Positions 8,881 through 17,911 are shown, numbered from the stretch's first letter. The stretch: DNA of 64,000 bases from JALEFZ01 sp038527485 (GCA_038527485.1 JBCBFT010000006.1:1-64000); one strand, 5' to 3'. Numbers and translations: made by a program. Notes: generated from the sequence alone by a model not told the origin.

Positions 8881-9684
8881 ATGGCAAATCCCGAACCCCA
8901 TACACCTGATATACGGAGCTTTGAAGTGATCATGGATTACTTTGAAGAAAAACTTGATGCTACAGTCAAGGAGATCATAGATGAGACCATCAACTCTGAC
9001 GATGCCTATGCCGATAGGGTGGACCAACTTCACGATGCGTGGCTTAGAAATCCTAACCATAGGCAGGATGTCATGGAGTTCCACCACAACTTATTTGCTC
9101 GCATGCAGCAAGAAGTGGATGCCAAGCACGATTCAGGCTCGACTCAAAATCCACTCCGCAAGTGGAGTCCATATATCTTGATAGCCGCTTCGATCCTGGC
9201 CTTGCTTGTATTTTATTTGACGCAAGATCATACTTCAACCTCCTCTTGCAAGCTAGAAGATGTGCGCTTGGCCGCTCGCGAGGCGGGAATTTATGAGCAG
9301 CAGTATATCACCTACTCCTCCAAGGGGCCTCAGCCGATAGATGCTGCGTTTAGGGCGTACGATGAAGCACAATATCCAGAGGCCATCAAGCTATTTACGC
9401 AGCATCTTGACACCAGCCAGCAGGATCAGAAAGCACGTGAGGGAACGCTTTGCTTGGCTGTCTCCTATTTCATGACGGGGCAGAATGATTTGGCTCTACC
9501 CTACTTCCAGCGTATAGAGGGCTACTTCGAATCCAAGTATCAGCTAGAATCGACCTGGTATCGCGCGTTGATCAATCTGGAAGAGGGGAATACACAAGAG
9601 GGACAAGTAAAGTTGCAGGCGTTGGCAACAAAAAATAATCCTTATCAAGATGCAGCTCGTGACCTACTAAACTGTTTGGAGTAA
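8881..9684 (+). CDS. single-pass membrane protein with C-terminal TPR-like region; putative anti-sigma factor
   Basis: 267 residues. An acidic, helical N-terminal portion (1-90) precedes one transmembrane helix at about 96-114 (SPYILIAASILALLVFYLT). The C-terminal part (about 130-265) looks like tetratricopeptide repeats (AFRAYDEAQYPEAIKLF, GTLCLAVSYFMTGQNDLALPYF, YRALINLEEGNTQEG). It starts 35 bases after the sigma-factor stop. Topology and position fit an anti-sigma factor: a cytoplasmic N-terminus that could hold the sigma factor and a periplasmic TPR part that could sense a partner. No zinc-binding anti-sigma motif is visible, so the role is inferred from context. Confidence 0.78.
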   Translation: MANPEPHTPDIRSFEVIMDYFEEKLDATVKEIIDETINSDDAYADRVDQLHDAWLRNPNHRQDVMEFHHNLFARMQQEVDAKHDSGSTQNPLRKWSPYILIAASILALLVFYLTQDHTSTSSCKLEDVRLAAREAGIYEQQYITYSSKGPQPIDAAFRAYDEAQYPEAIKLFTQHLDTSQQDQKAREGTLCLAVSYFMTGQNDLALPYFQRIEGYFESKYQLESTWYRALINLEEGNTQEGQVKLQALATKNNPYQDAARDLLNCLE

Positions 9685-9728
9685 AAAAAAATTAGGTTGG
9701 ACGTGAATTCTCGGAGAGCGAATCTGTC
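9683..9728 (+). promoter_or_regulatory. putative ECF-sigma promoter P3 (for the subtilase-CHAT operon) with upstream A-tract
   Basis: AAAAAAAAATTAGGTTGG (9683-9700) is followed by GTGAAT (9703-9708), 17 bases, and GTC (9726-9728). The first 26 bases match P1 with one difference, and the spacer again ends GAATCT. The GTC is 142 bases before the ATG of the first subtilase. The A-tract could act as an UP element or a regulator site. Confidence 0.7.
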
Positions 9729-9870
9729 TCTCTCGATAGGAAAGGTGAATCCAGGTAAAAAGGGCGTAAAAACAGCGCATATAACTTATGAAGAACATTC
9801 GATCTTTTGCCCTTTTGGATTCGCCAGACATGAAGTAAACATCCTCATTGTTGAACCCAAATACTATACG

Positions 9871-11427
9871 ATGAAAAATCAGGCTTTTCGAATATTATTG
9901 ATGCTGGCCTCTCTGGGGTTGGTTTTGATGTTGTCGAGTTGTGAGATTATTTGTGAGAACTTTTGTAGTGATTCTGGTGAATCAGGCTTGTGTGCACTGA
10001 TATGTCCCGTTCCTTGTGGAGGAGGAGATAAATCATGTGGATGTAATCCATGTGCTTGTGCAAACCCCACAGAGGAACAAAGGTGTGAATGCCTCCAAGC
10101 AAAGTCTATAAATCTAGAGTACGTAGTTTACTTTGAAGATAGTACCATCTGCGATTCCATTCCCACTGATTCTACTGAGCTCGTAGAATTGGCCTACAAG
10201 GTCGATATAGGAGCCACTCAGTTAGATACATTTTGCCAAGATAGGGTAAGATTCTTGGCTACTCTTGTAGTTGATGGTGCTACAATTCAGCGTCCAAATT
10301 GTGACTGTAATGAATTTTTGGTAAGATTTGATGAAAACCTGCCTATAGATCCTCGCGAATCTATCACAAGCGCTAAAGGTAGACTCAGGCATACAGGCGG
10401 GGGAGCAGGTGAAAACTTTGCAATAAATATAGGTCCCCTTGATACTATTCAACCAATTCCTGCTATCAGAACAGATACTTTTCAAACTTTTGGATCTTCT
10501 TTAATTGTCGGAGTTGTAGATATGGGAATCAGTTTCCAACATCCATGTATCATACCCTACAATCTAGCTGCCCCCCCAAGATCAGATCCGTCAGTTGACT
10601 CTTACAATACCTATGTGTGTAATGATATTGATGTATATGATTTTAGAGGTCATGGTACACATATAGCAGGTATTCTCTCTTTGCCGATCATGTCAAGTCA
10701 AATTCAGGATCCCAATATAGATGATGTTTCTCTAGCTGGTATGAAGATTCTATCGATTAAGATGACCCAAGCCCGAGAGGCACGATCTGATTTATTTTCT
10801 GCTGTCTGTGGAATAAAATATGCAGTAGATAAGGGGGCAAAGATTATGAATCTAAGTTGGGGATTCTACAAGAAACTGCCAGATCTCCTTCCCCAAACGA
10901 TAGAAGATGAACTTGGTCCGCTTGCCCATGCCATACAGTATGCAAAAGATCGTGATGTATTGATCATAGCAGCGGCAGGAAATGATTCTATAAATACAGA
11001 TGCCTGCCATCACTGGCCCTCTGGCTTTTCAGAAATTCAAGGTTTTGAAAATGTTATTTCGGTAGCAGCCTTAAATGAGGATCAAACGGCACTGGCCCAC
11101 TTTTCCAACTTCGGAGTCCATTCGGTTCAGATTGCTGCTCCTGGAAGAAATATTCAGAGCACGTTCCCTGTAACAGAAGAGGAGGAAGCTCCATTTAACA
11201 TCCTCTCAGGTACATCTATGGCGGCTCCATTTGTTGCCAGACTAGCCGCTCACTACTTCTATAATCAGGACAACATAGAGATTTCACCATCAGAACCACT
11301 GTCTCTCCAGCTGAAAGCTCAAGTATTATCTCATGCTACAGTTAGCTACTCTACGTGGTTAGAAACGAATATCGATTTAGTCAAAGCTCCTATATCAACT
11401 CCATTAGGAAATCTATGTAATGACTAA
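9871..11427 (+). CDS. subtilisin-like (S8) lipoprotein protease with cysteine-rich N-terminus
   Basis: 518 residues from the ATG at 9871. An in-frame start at 9697 would precede this but lies inside promoter P3 and lacks a leader. The lipoprotein signal ends LMLSSC with Cys24 as the lipidated residue. Residues 24-75 contain twelve cysteines (clusters such as CGCNPCAC), followed by a prodomain-like region (about 80-190). The catalytic domain has Asp217 in VVDMGIS, His261 in GHGTHIAG, Asn371 in AAAGND and Ser449 in LSGTSMAAP, so it should be active. It is the first gene of the operon with its paralogue and the CHAT protease, probably driven by P3. Membrane anchoring to the periplasm or surface is inferred from the lipobox. 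Confidence 0.9.
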   Translation: MKNQAFRILLMLASLGLVLMLSSCEIICENFCSDSGESGLCALICPVPCGGGDKSCGCNPCACANPTEEQRCECLQAKSINLEYVVYFEDSTICDSIPTDSTELVELAYKVDIGATQLDTFCQDRVRFLATLVVDGATIQRPNCDCNEFLVRFDENLPIDPRESITSAKGRLRHTGGGAGENFAINIGPLDTIQPIPAIRTDTFQTFGSSLIVGVVDMGISFQHPCIIPYNLAAPPRSDPSVDSYNTYVCNDIDVYDFRGHGTHIAGILSLPIMSSQIQDPNIDDVSLAGMKILSIKMTQAREARSDLFSAVCGIKYAVDKGAKIMNLSWGFYKKLPDLLPQTIEDELGPLAHAIQYAKDRDVLIIAAAGNDSINTDACHHWPSGFSEIQGFENVISVAALNEDQTALAHFSNFGVHSVQIAAPGRNIQSTFPVTEEEEAPFNILSGTSMAAPFVARLAAHYFYNQDNIEISPSEPLSLQLKAQVLSHATVSYSTWLETNIDLVKAPISTPLGNLCND

Positions 11428-11491
11428 GGATAATCAGCTAATCGACAAGACTTTACCCCAGTTCTCTTACCAATTGTCTATGTTACTCAAT

Positions 11492-12964
11492 ATGAAAAAT
11501 ATATCTATTCAACTGCTGATTACAATAATCTGTGTATGTCTCACGCTCATTCTCAAAGGATGTGTGAATGAGGATCCAGTCAATACTCCAATTGACAACG
11601 ATACTCCACCAAATGCGACAAATAACTGCCCAAAAGAAGCTAAGAAAACAGACCTAGAAGAGTATATAGTCTACTTTACGGATACTACTGCATGTGCATC
11701 TATTCCAACTGACTCCACTTCCTTGGTGTTGTTGGCAGCACAACTGGATACCCCAACATCCAATGCATCTGTCATGATCGATACTTTCTGTCAGGATCGG
11801 ATTAGGTATCTGGCATCACTTGTGCGTGATGGGGCTATTGTCATAAGACCAGATTGCGAATGTCAAAACTTCCTTATCAGATTCAAAAATGATAGATCAA
11901 TAGATCCACAAGAATCCATCACGAGTGCAAAGGGAAGATTAAGACATACAGGTGGTGGAGCCATCCGTAATGTGATCATTGATCTTGGACCTGAAGAAAA
12001 TATCGATGATTCAAGGGTGAACAACGGTTCTAGCCTTCCCCCCGACGGATCTTTGGTAGTTGGCTTAGTAGATCTTGGGCTAAACTTCTCTGAAACATGT
12101 TTAGAACCTTATTTTCTTACTTCTCCTGCCAATGCAACAGAATACGAGACATACAACTCATTCTCTTGCGATAAGCAAGATGTACTGGATCCACTGGGTC
12201 ACGGCACACACTTAGCAGGTATCATTGCCTTACCCCTTGAATCCTCTCAGATAAACGACCCCTCGATCAGTAACCAATCGCTAGAAGATTTGAGAATTCT
12301 TTCTGTCAAAATCACAGAAGGAAAAAAAAGACAGGCTGATTTATACTCAGCTATCTGTGGTATCCAGTACGCTATTGATAGAGGTGCAAAAATCCTCAAT
12401 CTTAGCTGGGGTTTTTATAAAACTGTAAAGGGAGATAGTCTACAGATAAAGTTAGGGGCCTTGACAAAGATCATTCGTTATGCAAAAGAAAAAAATGTGT
12501 TGGTTATCGCAGCTGCTGGAAATGATTCTACTAACATTGATCAATGTCACTTTTGGCCTGCAAGTCTTTCTTCTTATAATGATTTTGATAATGTAGTTTC
12601 TGTTGCAGCACTAGACTCCTCTAGGAGTGCATTGGCAGCTTACTCAAATTTTGGGGACAGCACAGTAGAATTTATCGCTCCTGGAACAAAAATTCAGAGC
12701 ACAAATACAGCCATCAGTAATGGCTTTGATCGCCTCTCAGGCACCTCTATAGCAGTTCCTTTTGTTACCAAACTAGCTGCTTACTACTATCTCAATATCC
12801 TTGAGTCGGGACCATCTGAAGACCCCAGAGAGCCCACATACAAGCAAATAAAATTACGCATTCGACGCAATGCTAATACAACCAGTTATCGTACCCATTT
12901 GGGCACAGATGTCAGCTTTAAAACTATCCCCCTAACTCCTCCACTAGACCTATCTTGCAATTAA
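11492..12964 (+). CDS. second subtilisin-like (S8) lipoprotein protease, paralogue of the preceding gene
   Basis: 490 residues from the ATG at 11492. A longer frame from 11420 would overlap the previous gene, but the later ATG gives a proper lipoprotein signal ending LILKGC (Cys24). The triad is complete: Asp194 in GLVDLG, His237 in GHGTHLAG and Ser419 in LSGTSIAVP. It shares long segments with the upstream paralogue, including ESITSAKGRLRHTGGGA and the DRGAKILNLSWGFYK region, so the two arose by tandem duplication. It lacks the 12-cysteine segment of its neighbour. It ends 6 bases before the ATG of the CHAT gene, so all three are likely co-transcribed. Confidence 0.9.
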   Translation: MKNISIQLLITIICVCLTLILKGCVNEDPVNTPIDNDTPPNATNNCPKEAKKTDLEEYIVYFTDTTACASIPTDSTSLVLLAAQLDTPTSNASVMIDTFCQDRIRYLASLVRDGAIVIRPDCECQNFLIRFKNDRSIDPQESITSAKGRLRHTGGGAIRNVIIDLGPEENIDDSRVNNGSSLPPDGSLVVGLVDLGLNFSETCLEPYFLTSPANATEYETYNSFSCDKQDVLDPLGHGTHLAGIIALPLESSQINDPSISNQSLEDLRILSVKITEGKKRQADLYSAICGIQYAIDRGAKILNLSWGFYKTVKGDSLQIKLGALTKIIRYAKEKNVLVIAAAGNDSTNIDQCHFWPASLSSYNDFDNVVSVAALDSSRSALAAYSNFGDSTVEFIAPGTKIQSTNTAISNGFDRLSGTSIAVPFVTKLAAYYYLNILESGPSEDPREPTYKQIKLRIRRNANTTSYRTHLGTDVSFKTIPLTPPLDLSCN

Positions 12965-12970
12965 TTGTAT

Positions 12971-15862
12971 ATGAGACGAATCATTCTAGCCCTTATACTG
13001 ATGATCCTGGCCTTGGCACACGTCAAAGGGCAGGATCAGGGTGATTGCTCCAAAATCATTCATGACGCAGTTGATGCTGTTGGTAGCATGGAATCATTGA
13101 ATACTTGGTTTGAAGAAGGATACTATCTGCAAGTAGAAAAGAAAGTATTAGCAAGCTTTCCTTCATCTTGTCCCATGTCTGATACCACTTTAGGAGATAT
13201 TTACCATAAAATTGGAGTCAACTTTATTAATAAACACGGTGATTTTTTAAGAGCAAAATACTATTACCAAAAAGCGCTCAATATAAGAAAGGACATCCTT
13301 GATCCTCTAGCTCCTGATATCATCAAGGGCTACAGTAATCTGGCTGATTGCTATCTAGAACTTTCTGTAATGGGCAGGGGATACTATCTAGATTCTGCCG
13401 AGCTTATGCTAAAAAAATCCATTGCACTCAATAAGAAAAGAGAGAGCCCCACACTTATTTTGGCAAACTCATATTATTATCTCAGTAGGATTTATCGAAA
13501 TAAAGGAGACATTGAGAATACCATTCTTTATCTAAAATCGGCTATTAATTTCCTGGATCAAGACCCTCGAACAGCTTCAGATCCATATGCACCATTTGAC
13601 AAGGCATTCATGCAGGGTGAAATTTCCTTTGTTCAATCCAATTTCCTCAATTCTCCTACTCTCGCCCTTCGCAATGCATTTGAAGCCTTAGATTATTTTA
13701 AGGTTTCTCCTCCACAAGGAGAATATGAAAATTTGACCCTAGGAGACATCTATTACTATGCAGGAATTGCCTATCTACAATTGGACTCTATTGAACTGGC
13801 AAAAAGTTTCCTATCCAAAGCCATTGAATACCAGGAGCCATTCAAGCAATCAAGTCCAAGTTATATCGCCCCAGTATACAATACGATTGGAGTACTTTTA
13901 AATCGAGAAAATACCTTCTCAGAAGCAATAGATATTCTCAGGCAAGCCATTCCCTTAAATTTGAAGGAAAGAGACTTCACTAAACTAGCCAGTAATTATA
14001 ATAACCTGGGAGATTCTTTTTTTGGTTTGAAGGAACTAGACTCTGCAATTATTTCCTATCAAGCAGCCATTAATTTTTGCATCCCCAACTACGACGAGCC
14101 CGACCCACTATCCAACCCAGACATGCGCCAAGAGGTAACCTTTGACGTACCCTTGCTGCTCAATACGCTCGCCGCTAAAGGCAAAGCCTTACTTGCTCTC
14201 TACCAGCAGACGCAGGAACATAAGCACCTGCAAGCGGCTTACGAGACCTTCATCACATCAGACCAGATGGTCGAAATCGTCCGTCAAAGCTACCTTACGC
14301 AAGGCTCGAAAGCCGCACTGGTCAAGGAAGCTAAACCCATGTACGAACAAGCCATCAAAACATGTGATCAACTTTACGAGCTGACCCAAGAAGCTCGCTA
14401 CCTCCATAGCGCATTCAACTTCTCTGAGCATAGCAAAGCGGTCATTCTACTCGATGCCGTCCGCGTTACACGGATACTCAAGGAAGACCTTCCCGCACAG
14501 ACAAGCAAACAAATTCAGAATGCCCAAGCAAAGCGTTTGTACTTTGAAACGCAATTAGCCAGAGATATCTCAACCCCTGGACTCAGAGATAGTATCATGA
14601 AATACCGTAAACAACAGGCAGATTACTACTCGGCATTTCTGACTGCCTCCAAGAACTATCATGCTACTCAAGCGATCGATCAACTCAATCTCAAAGAACT
14701 TGTACCATCCAAAGAACATGCGCTGATCGAGTACTTTGTAGGTGAAGAAAACATCTATATTTTCCTGCTGAAATCTACACAGATCCACCTCTACAAATCA
14801 CCCAAAGAAGCTGATCTCAACGCATGGGTATCTCAACTCCGTAATGAAATCATCCAAGGCGTAGCATCCAGAGATGTCCAAATTTCCATGCATAGACTCA
14901 CCGAGATCAGCCACCAACTCTATCAATATTTAATTGCGCCCCTGAAGCCTGAGACTCTTCCCCACAAGCTTACCATCGTTCGAGACGACATACTAGAGTT
15001 ACTGCCTTTTGAGCTACTTATCGGGGAAGAAATACCCATGGGTACTGCACTTGAGGACATTCCCTATCTCCTCAAGTCTCACATCATCAGCTATGCCTTC
15101 TCTGCAAATACCAAAAAGATCTTTGAAAAAAACCGTGTCAACCCTCAGAAAGTCGCACTGGGCCTAGCACCTGTAGATTTTGCGAACCTATCAGATTTTA
15201 AACTCCTCACTCTACCACAAACAGTCAAAGAAACCCAGCAGATTCAAGAGATACTGAATCAAGGGGTTGAGATCTATACTGGTCCACAGGCCACAAGCGT
15301 GCGTTTTTTGCAGCAAGCCGACGAATTTGCCATTATCTATATAGCCAGTCACGGCATTCTCAACAACCAGGATGCACGACTCAATGGCATGGCTTTTTTT
15401 GATAAAATGCTCTACACAACAGATGTATATCCCTTACTCCTCAATGCCGAACTCGTCATACTACGTGCCTGTGAATCAGGGGCGGGAGAGCTGATACCAG
15501 GAGAAGGCATCATTAGCCTGAGCCATGGATTTGCACAGACAGGCGCGAAAAGTGTTTTCTCTACCCAGTGGGTCGTCCCCAATGCCACCCGATTCATGGG
15601 AGACTTTGTGAGACAGCTCAAAGAAGGAAGTACAAAAGACGAGGCCATGCACCTCGCTAAGATGGAAATGGTTCATTCCCAACATCCTTATTACTGGGCA
15701 GCCTACGAAATCAGAGGAGATATGGACAAGGTTGAGGCCATTGCTCCCCAGAATTCGCTCATTCAAAATGCTTTACTCATCGCCCTCGCTCTGACCATCA
15801 TCTCCTTTATTTTTGTCTATTCTCACTCACATTCAAACAAATACAGAAATAAAGGAAGATGA
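12971..15862 (+). CDS. TPR-CHAT protease (caspase-like) with signal peptide and C-terminal membrane anchor
   Basis: 963 residues from the ATG at 12971 (a TTG at 12965 is also in frame). A signal peptide (MRRIILALILMILALAHVKG) is followed by tetratricopeptide repeats over about 60-480 (ANSYYYLSRIYRNKGDIENTILYL, VYNTIGVLLNRENTFSEAIDIL), a helical linker, and a CHAT domain over about 640-910. The catalytic dyad is His794 in IIYIASHG and Cys834 in LRACESGAG, followed by EGIISLSHGFAQTGAKSV. A hydrophobic helix near the C-terminus (ALTIISFIFVY) would anchor it. The protein domain would face the periplasm. The 5' TPR part is A+T-rich, while the sequence from about 14090 onward is clearly G+C-richer. 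Substrate unknown; CHAT enzymes usually cut specific partner proteins. Confidence 0.88.
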   Translation: MRRIILALILMILALAHVKGQDQGDCSKIIHDAVDAVGSMESLNTWFEEGYYLQVEKKVLASFPSSCPMSDTTLGDIYHKIGVNFINKHGDFLRAKYYYQKALNIRKDILDPLAPDIIKGYSNLADCYLELSVMGRGYYLDSAELMLKKSIALNKKRESPTLILANSYYYLSRIYRNKGDIENTILYLKSAINFLDQDPRTASDPYAPFDKAFMQGEISFVQSNFLNSPTLALRNAFEALDYFKVSPPQGEYENLTLGDIYYYAGIAYLQLDSIELAKSFLSKAIEYQEPFKQSSPSYIAPVYNTIGVLLNRENTFSEAIDILRQAIPLNLKERDFTKLASNYNNLGDSFFGLKELDSAIISYQAAINFCIPNYDEPDPLSNPDMRQEVTFDVPLLLNTLAAKGKALLALYQQTQEHKHLQAAYETFITSDQMVEIVRQSYLTQGSKAALVKEAKPMYEQAIKTCDQLYELTQEARYLHSAFNFSEHSKAVILLDAVRVTRILKEDLPAQTSKQIQNAQAKRLYFETQLARDISTPGLRDSIMKYRKQQADYYSAFLTASKNYHATQAIDQLNLKELVPSKEHALIEYFVGEENIYIFLLKSTQIHLYKSPKEADLNAWVSQLRNEIIQGVASRDVQISMHRLTEISHQLYQYLIAPLKPETLPHKLTIVRDDILELLPFELLIGEEIPMGTALEDIPYLLKSHIISYAFSANTKKIFEKNRVNPQKVALGLAPVDFANLSDFKLLTLPQTVKETQQIQEILNQGVEIYTGPQATSVRFLQQADEFAIIYIASHGILNNQDARLNGMAFFDKMLYTTDVYPLLLNAELVILRACESGAGELIPGEGIISLSHGFAQTGAKSVFSTQWVVPNATRFMGDFVRQLKEGSTKDEAMHLAKMEMVHSQHPYYWAAYEIRGDMDKVEAIAPQNSLIQNALLIALALTIISFIFVYSHSHSNKYRNKGR

Positions 15863-15996
15863 GCTTCGACTAAAGCCTATCACTCTATTTTTAGCTGGTT
15901 TTCTTTCTCGAATAAGCAACCTACAATATATACAAGTATCTATATCAATAATGATCCTTTATACAGGCGCTCACAAGAGAGAGAATATTTAGCTAC

Positions 15997-17190
15997 ATGA
16001 GAAATTATCTAATCGTATGTTGTTTGGCATTAGCCTACATGCTTACAGGCTGTGGACAAAATGAGTCAGACATTGATAGCTACTTTGGGTTTGGTATCCC
16101 TCAGGAGGAACTGGATGCCTATCTAGATGAAAAAATGGATCAACTCGACATCCCCGGAATGTCCATTGTCTTTGTCAACGATGGAGAAGTTGTCTATCAC
16201 CGTGTCAAAGGGTTTGCCAATAGGGAAGATAGCCTCCCTGTTACGCCAGAGACAATTTTTGAGGCCGCTTCCATCTCCAAGTCAATCTTCGCACATTTTG
16301 TGATGCAGTATGTAGAGGAAGGAAAACTAGACCTCGACCAACCCCTTTATACCTATCTCCCTTATCCTGATATTGCTCATGATGAGCGGTATAAACAAAT
16401 TACAGCACGTATGGTCCTCTGTCATCGCACAGGCTTCCCCAACTGGCGGAGTGACCACCCCGAAAATAAGCTCTTCCTGAAGTTTGATCCAGGAACGGAT
16501 TTCAACTACTCAGGCGAGGGGTACCAATATCTGGCAAAGGTGTTGAAACATATCGAAGGAACCGACTGGGAAGGGCTGGAGGCAAAATTTCAGGAGAAGG
16601 TGGGCCAACCCTTTGGATTGCAACACACAGTATTCATACAGGATGCGTATGCAATGGCACACAAGGCCGAAGCTTACGATAAGCAAGGGGTATGGATTAG
16701 TCCTGAAAGAGACAGGGACAGTATGGTAAGATATCAATTTGTCGCACCTGCCTCTATCCACACAGAGTCATTGGACTTCTCCAAATGGATGATCGCCATG
16801 ATGAACAAAGAAGGACTTTCGCCTGAAGGATTCCAGGAAATGTGGAAGGTCCACACCTTTGTGGAGGAAATAAACGATATTTCAATTGACTACACCCTAG
16901 GCTTTTTTAAGCCTCGCCTTCCTTTAACCGATGTGTATCTACATGGGGGCAATAATTACGGTTTCACTTGCTGGTTCGCCATAGACCCAGAGAAAGATTG
17001 GGGCTATGCCTTATTCACTAACTCCGAGTATGGTGAGCAGTTGGGAGGGGAGTTACTGCTCTATTCAATGGTAGGCCCAAATGAAGCAAAAGCATTAGTC
17101 ATTGTAGGAATGGGGCTTTTAGTCTTCCTCAGCCTCTTATTTCTACTCATCAGATCTGCCATTAGAAGAGGAAAAAAAAGAGAACCATAA
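15997..17190 (+). CDS. beta-lactamase-family (class C / PBP-like) serine hydrolase lipoprotein with C-terminal TM helix
   Basis: 397 residues. The lipoprotein signal ends YMLTGC (Cys19). The SxxK nucleophile motif is Ser92-Ile-Ser-Lys95 in EAASISKSIF, and the second motif is Tyr171 in NYSGEGYQYL. A late HGGNNYGF segment takes the place of the KTG box. A hydrophobic helix lies near 366-388 (ALVIVGMGLLVFLSLLFLLI), giving a second membrane contact. The family includes esterases, D-aminopeptidases and carboxypeptidases rather than true beta-lactamases, so substrate is unknown. It lies 134 bases after the CHAT gene on the same strand; whether it belongs to that regulon is uncertain, since no copy of the sigma motif precedes it. 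Confidence 0.88.
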   Translation: MRNYLIVCCLALAYMLTGCGQNESDIDSYFGFGIPQEELDAYLDEKMDQLDIPGMSIVFVNDGEVVYHRVKGFANREDSLPVTPETIFEAASISKSIFAHFVMQYVEEGKLDLDQPLYTYLPYPDIAHDERYKQITARMVLCHRTGFPNWRSDHPENKLFLKFDPGTDFNYSGEGYQYLAKVLKHIEGTDWEGLEAKFQEKVGQPFGLQHTVFIQDAYAMAHKAEAYDKQGVWISPERDRDSMVRYQFVAPASIHTESLDFSKWMIAMMNKEGLSPEGFQEMWKVHTFVEEINDISIDYTLGFFKPRLPLTDVYLHGGNNYGFTCWFAIDPEKDWGYALFTNSEYGEQLGGELLLYSMVGPNEAKALVIVGMGLLVFLSLLFLLIRSAIRRGKKREP

Positions 17191-17220
17191 GGAATTCATG
17201 CGCCACATGTCAATAAATGC

Positions 17221-17261
17221 CTGTCATTGCCTCTGAAGTAAGAGGTTTCAATGATAGACAG
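17221..17261 (+). terminator. hairpin terminator after the serine hydrolase
   Basis: CTGTCATTGCCTCT (17221-17234) pairs imperfectly with AGAGGTTTCAATGATAGACAG's complement over 17241-17261 (CCTCT/AGAGG inner stem, then CATTG/CAATG and CTGTC/GACAG with small bulges). No strong U-run follows. Confidence 0.45.
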
Positions 17262-17431
17262 GGCGAAATAAGCATTCAACATCTCAAACTTTGACAAATC
17301 AGACACCACAACCACCAGACCTATCATGAGGTAGAATGACAAGCTAGATATGTCTCATTCTCCATTACTTACCATACATCAAGTAGATCTCATGATCTAG
17401 CAGCGATCTTGCAGGAAAGATTTAAGACAAT

Positions 17432-17911
17432 ATGCGTTATTTCCTCATTATCATCACGTTGATCATGCTTCAAAATCAAACTTCTGCCCAACTGGTAGAC
17501 ACCAAACATAGCTTTCATCACACCGAAACCACCTCGCTTACCCCTGAATCTATCTGGAATGCTTGGACGGATGTAGCGACATGGCAAGAATGGGACAGCG
17601 GCCTACAATCCGCTACAATCGAAGGGGACTGGCAGCTCGGTACCAAGGGAAAACTCACGCCTGATAAGGGACCCAAAGTAAAATTTGAAGTGGTAGAGTT
17701 TGTAGAAGGTCAATCTTACACCATGAAAATGCCGTTGCCACTGGGAAGTTTTTACCTGCATCGATTTTTGACAGAGAAAGATGGCCAAACCCAATTTACG
17801 CACCAGATCTACTTCAAGGGCCTCACAGCAGGTATTTTTGCCCATTCTATGGGTGAGCGCTATCAAAGCATGCTTCCTCCTGTCATGCAAGCACTCATAG
17901 AGAGTCGTTAG
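17432..17911 (+). CDS. secreted SRPBCC (START/polyketide-cyclase-like) family protein
   Basis: 159 residues. A signal peptide (MRYFLIIITLIMLQNQTSAQ) is followed by a typical SRPBCC fold: LTPESIWNAWTDVATWQEWDSGL, then GTKGKL and a C-terminal helix ending SMLPPVMQALIE. Such proteins hold hydrophobic ligands. The export signal is less usual for the family. No neighbour suggests the ligand. Confidence 0.8.
   Translation: MRYFLIIITLIMLQNQTSAQLVDTKHSFHHTETTSLTPESIWNAWTDVATWQEWDSGLQSATIEGDWQLGTKGKLTPDKGPKVKFEVVEFVEGQSYTMKMPLPLGSFYLHRFLTEKDGQTQFTHQIYFKGLTAGIFAHSMGERYQSMLPPVMQALIESR

Noticed and set aside
8091..9708. Inverted repeat of 26 bases around the sigma-factor operon, as if it were a transposon
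   Set aside because: Both arms lie exactly at promoter positions P1 and P3, point in the direction of transcription and are followed by the conserved 17-base spacer and GTC, so they are better read as promoters. No transposase or target duplication is present.
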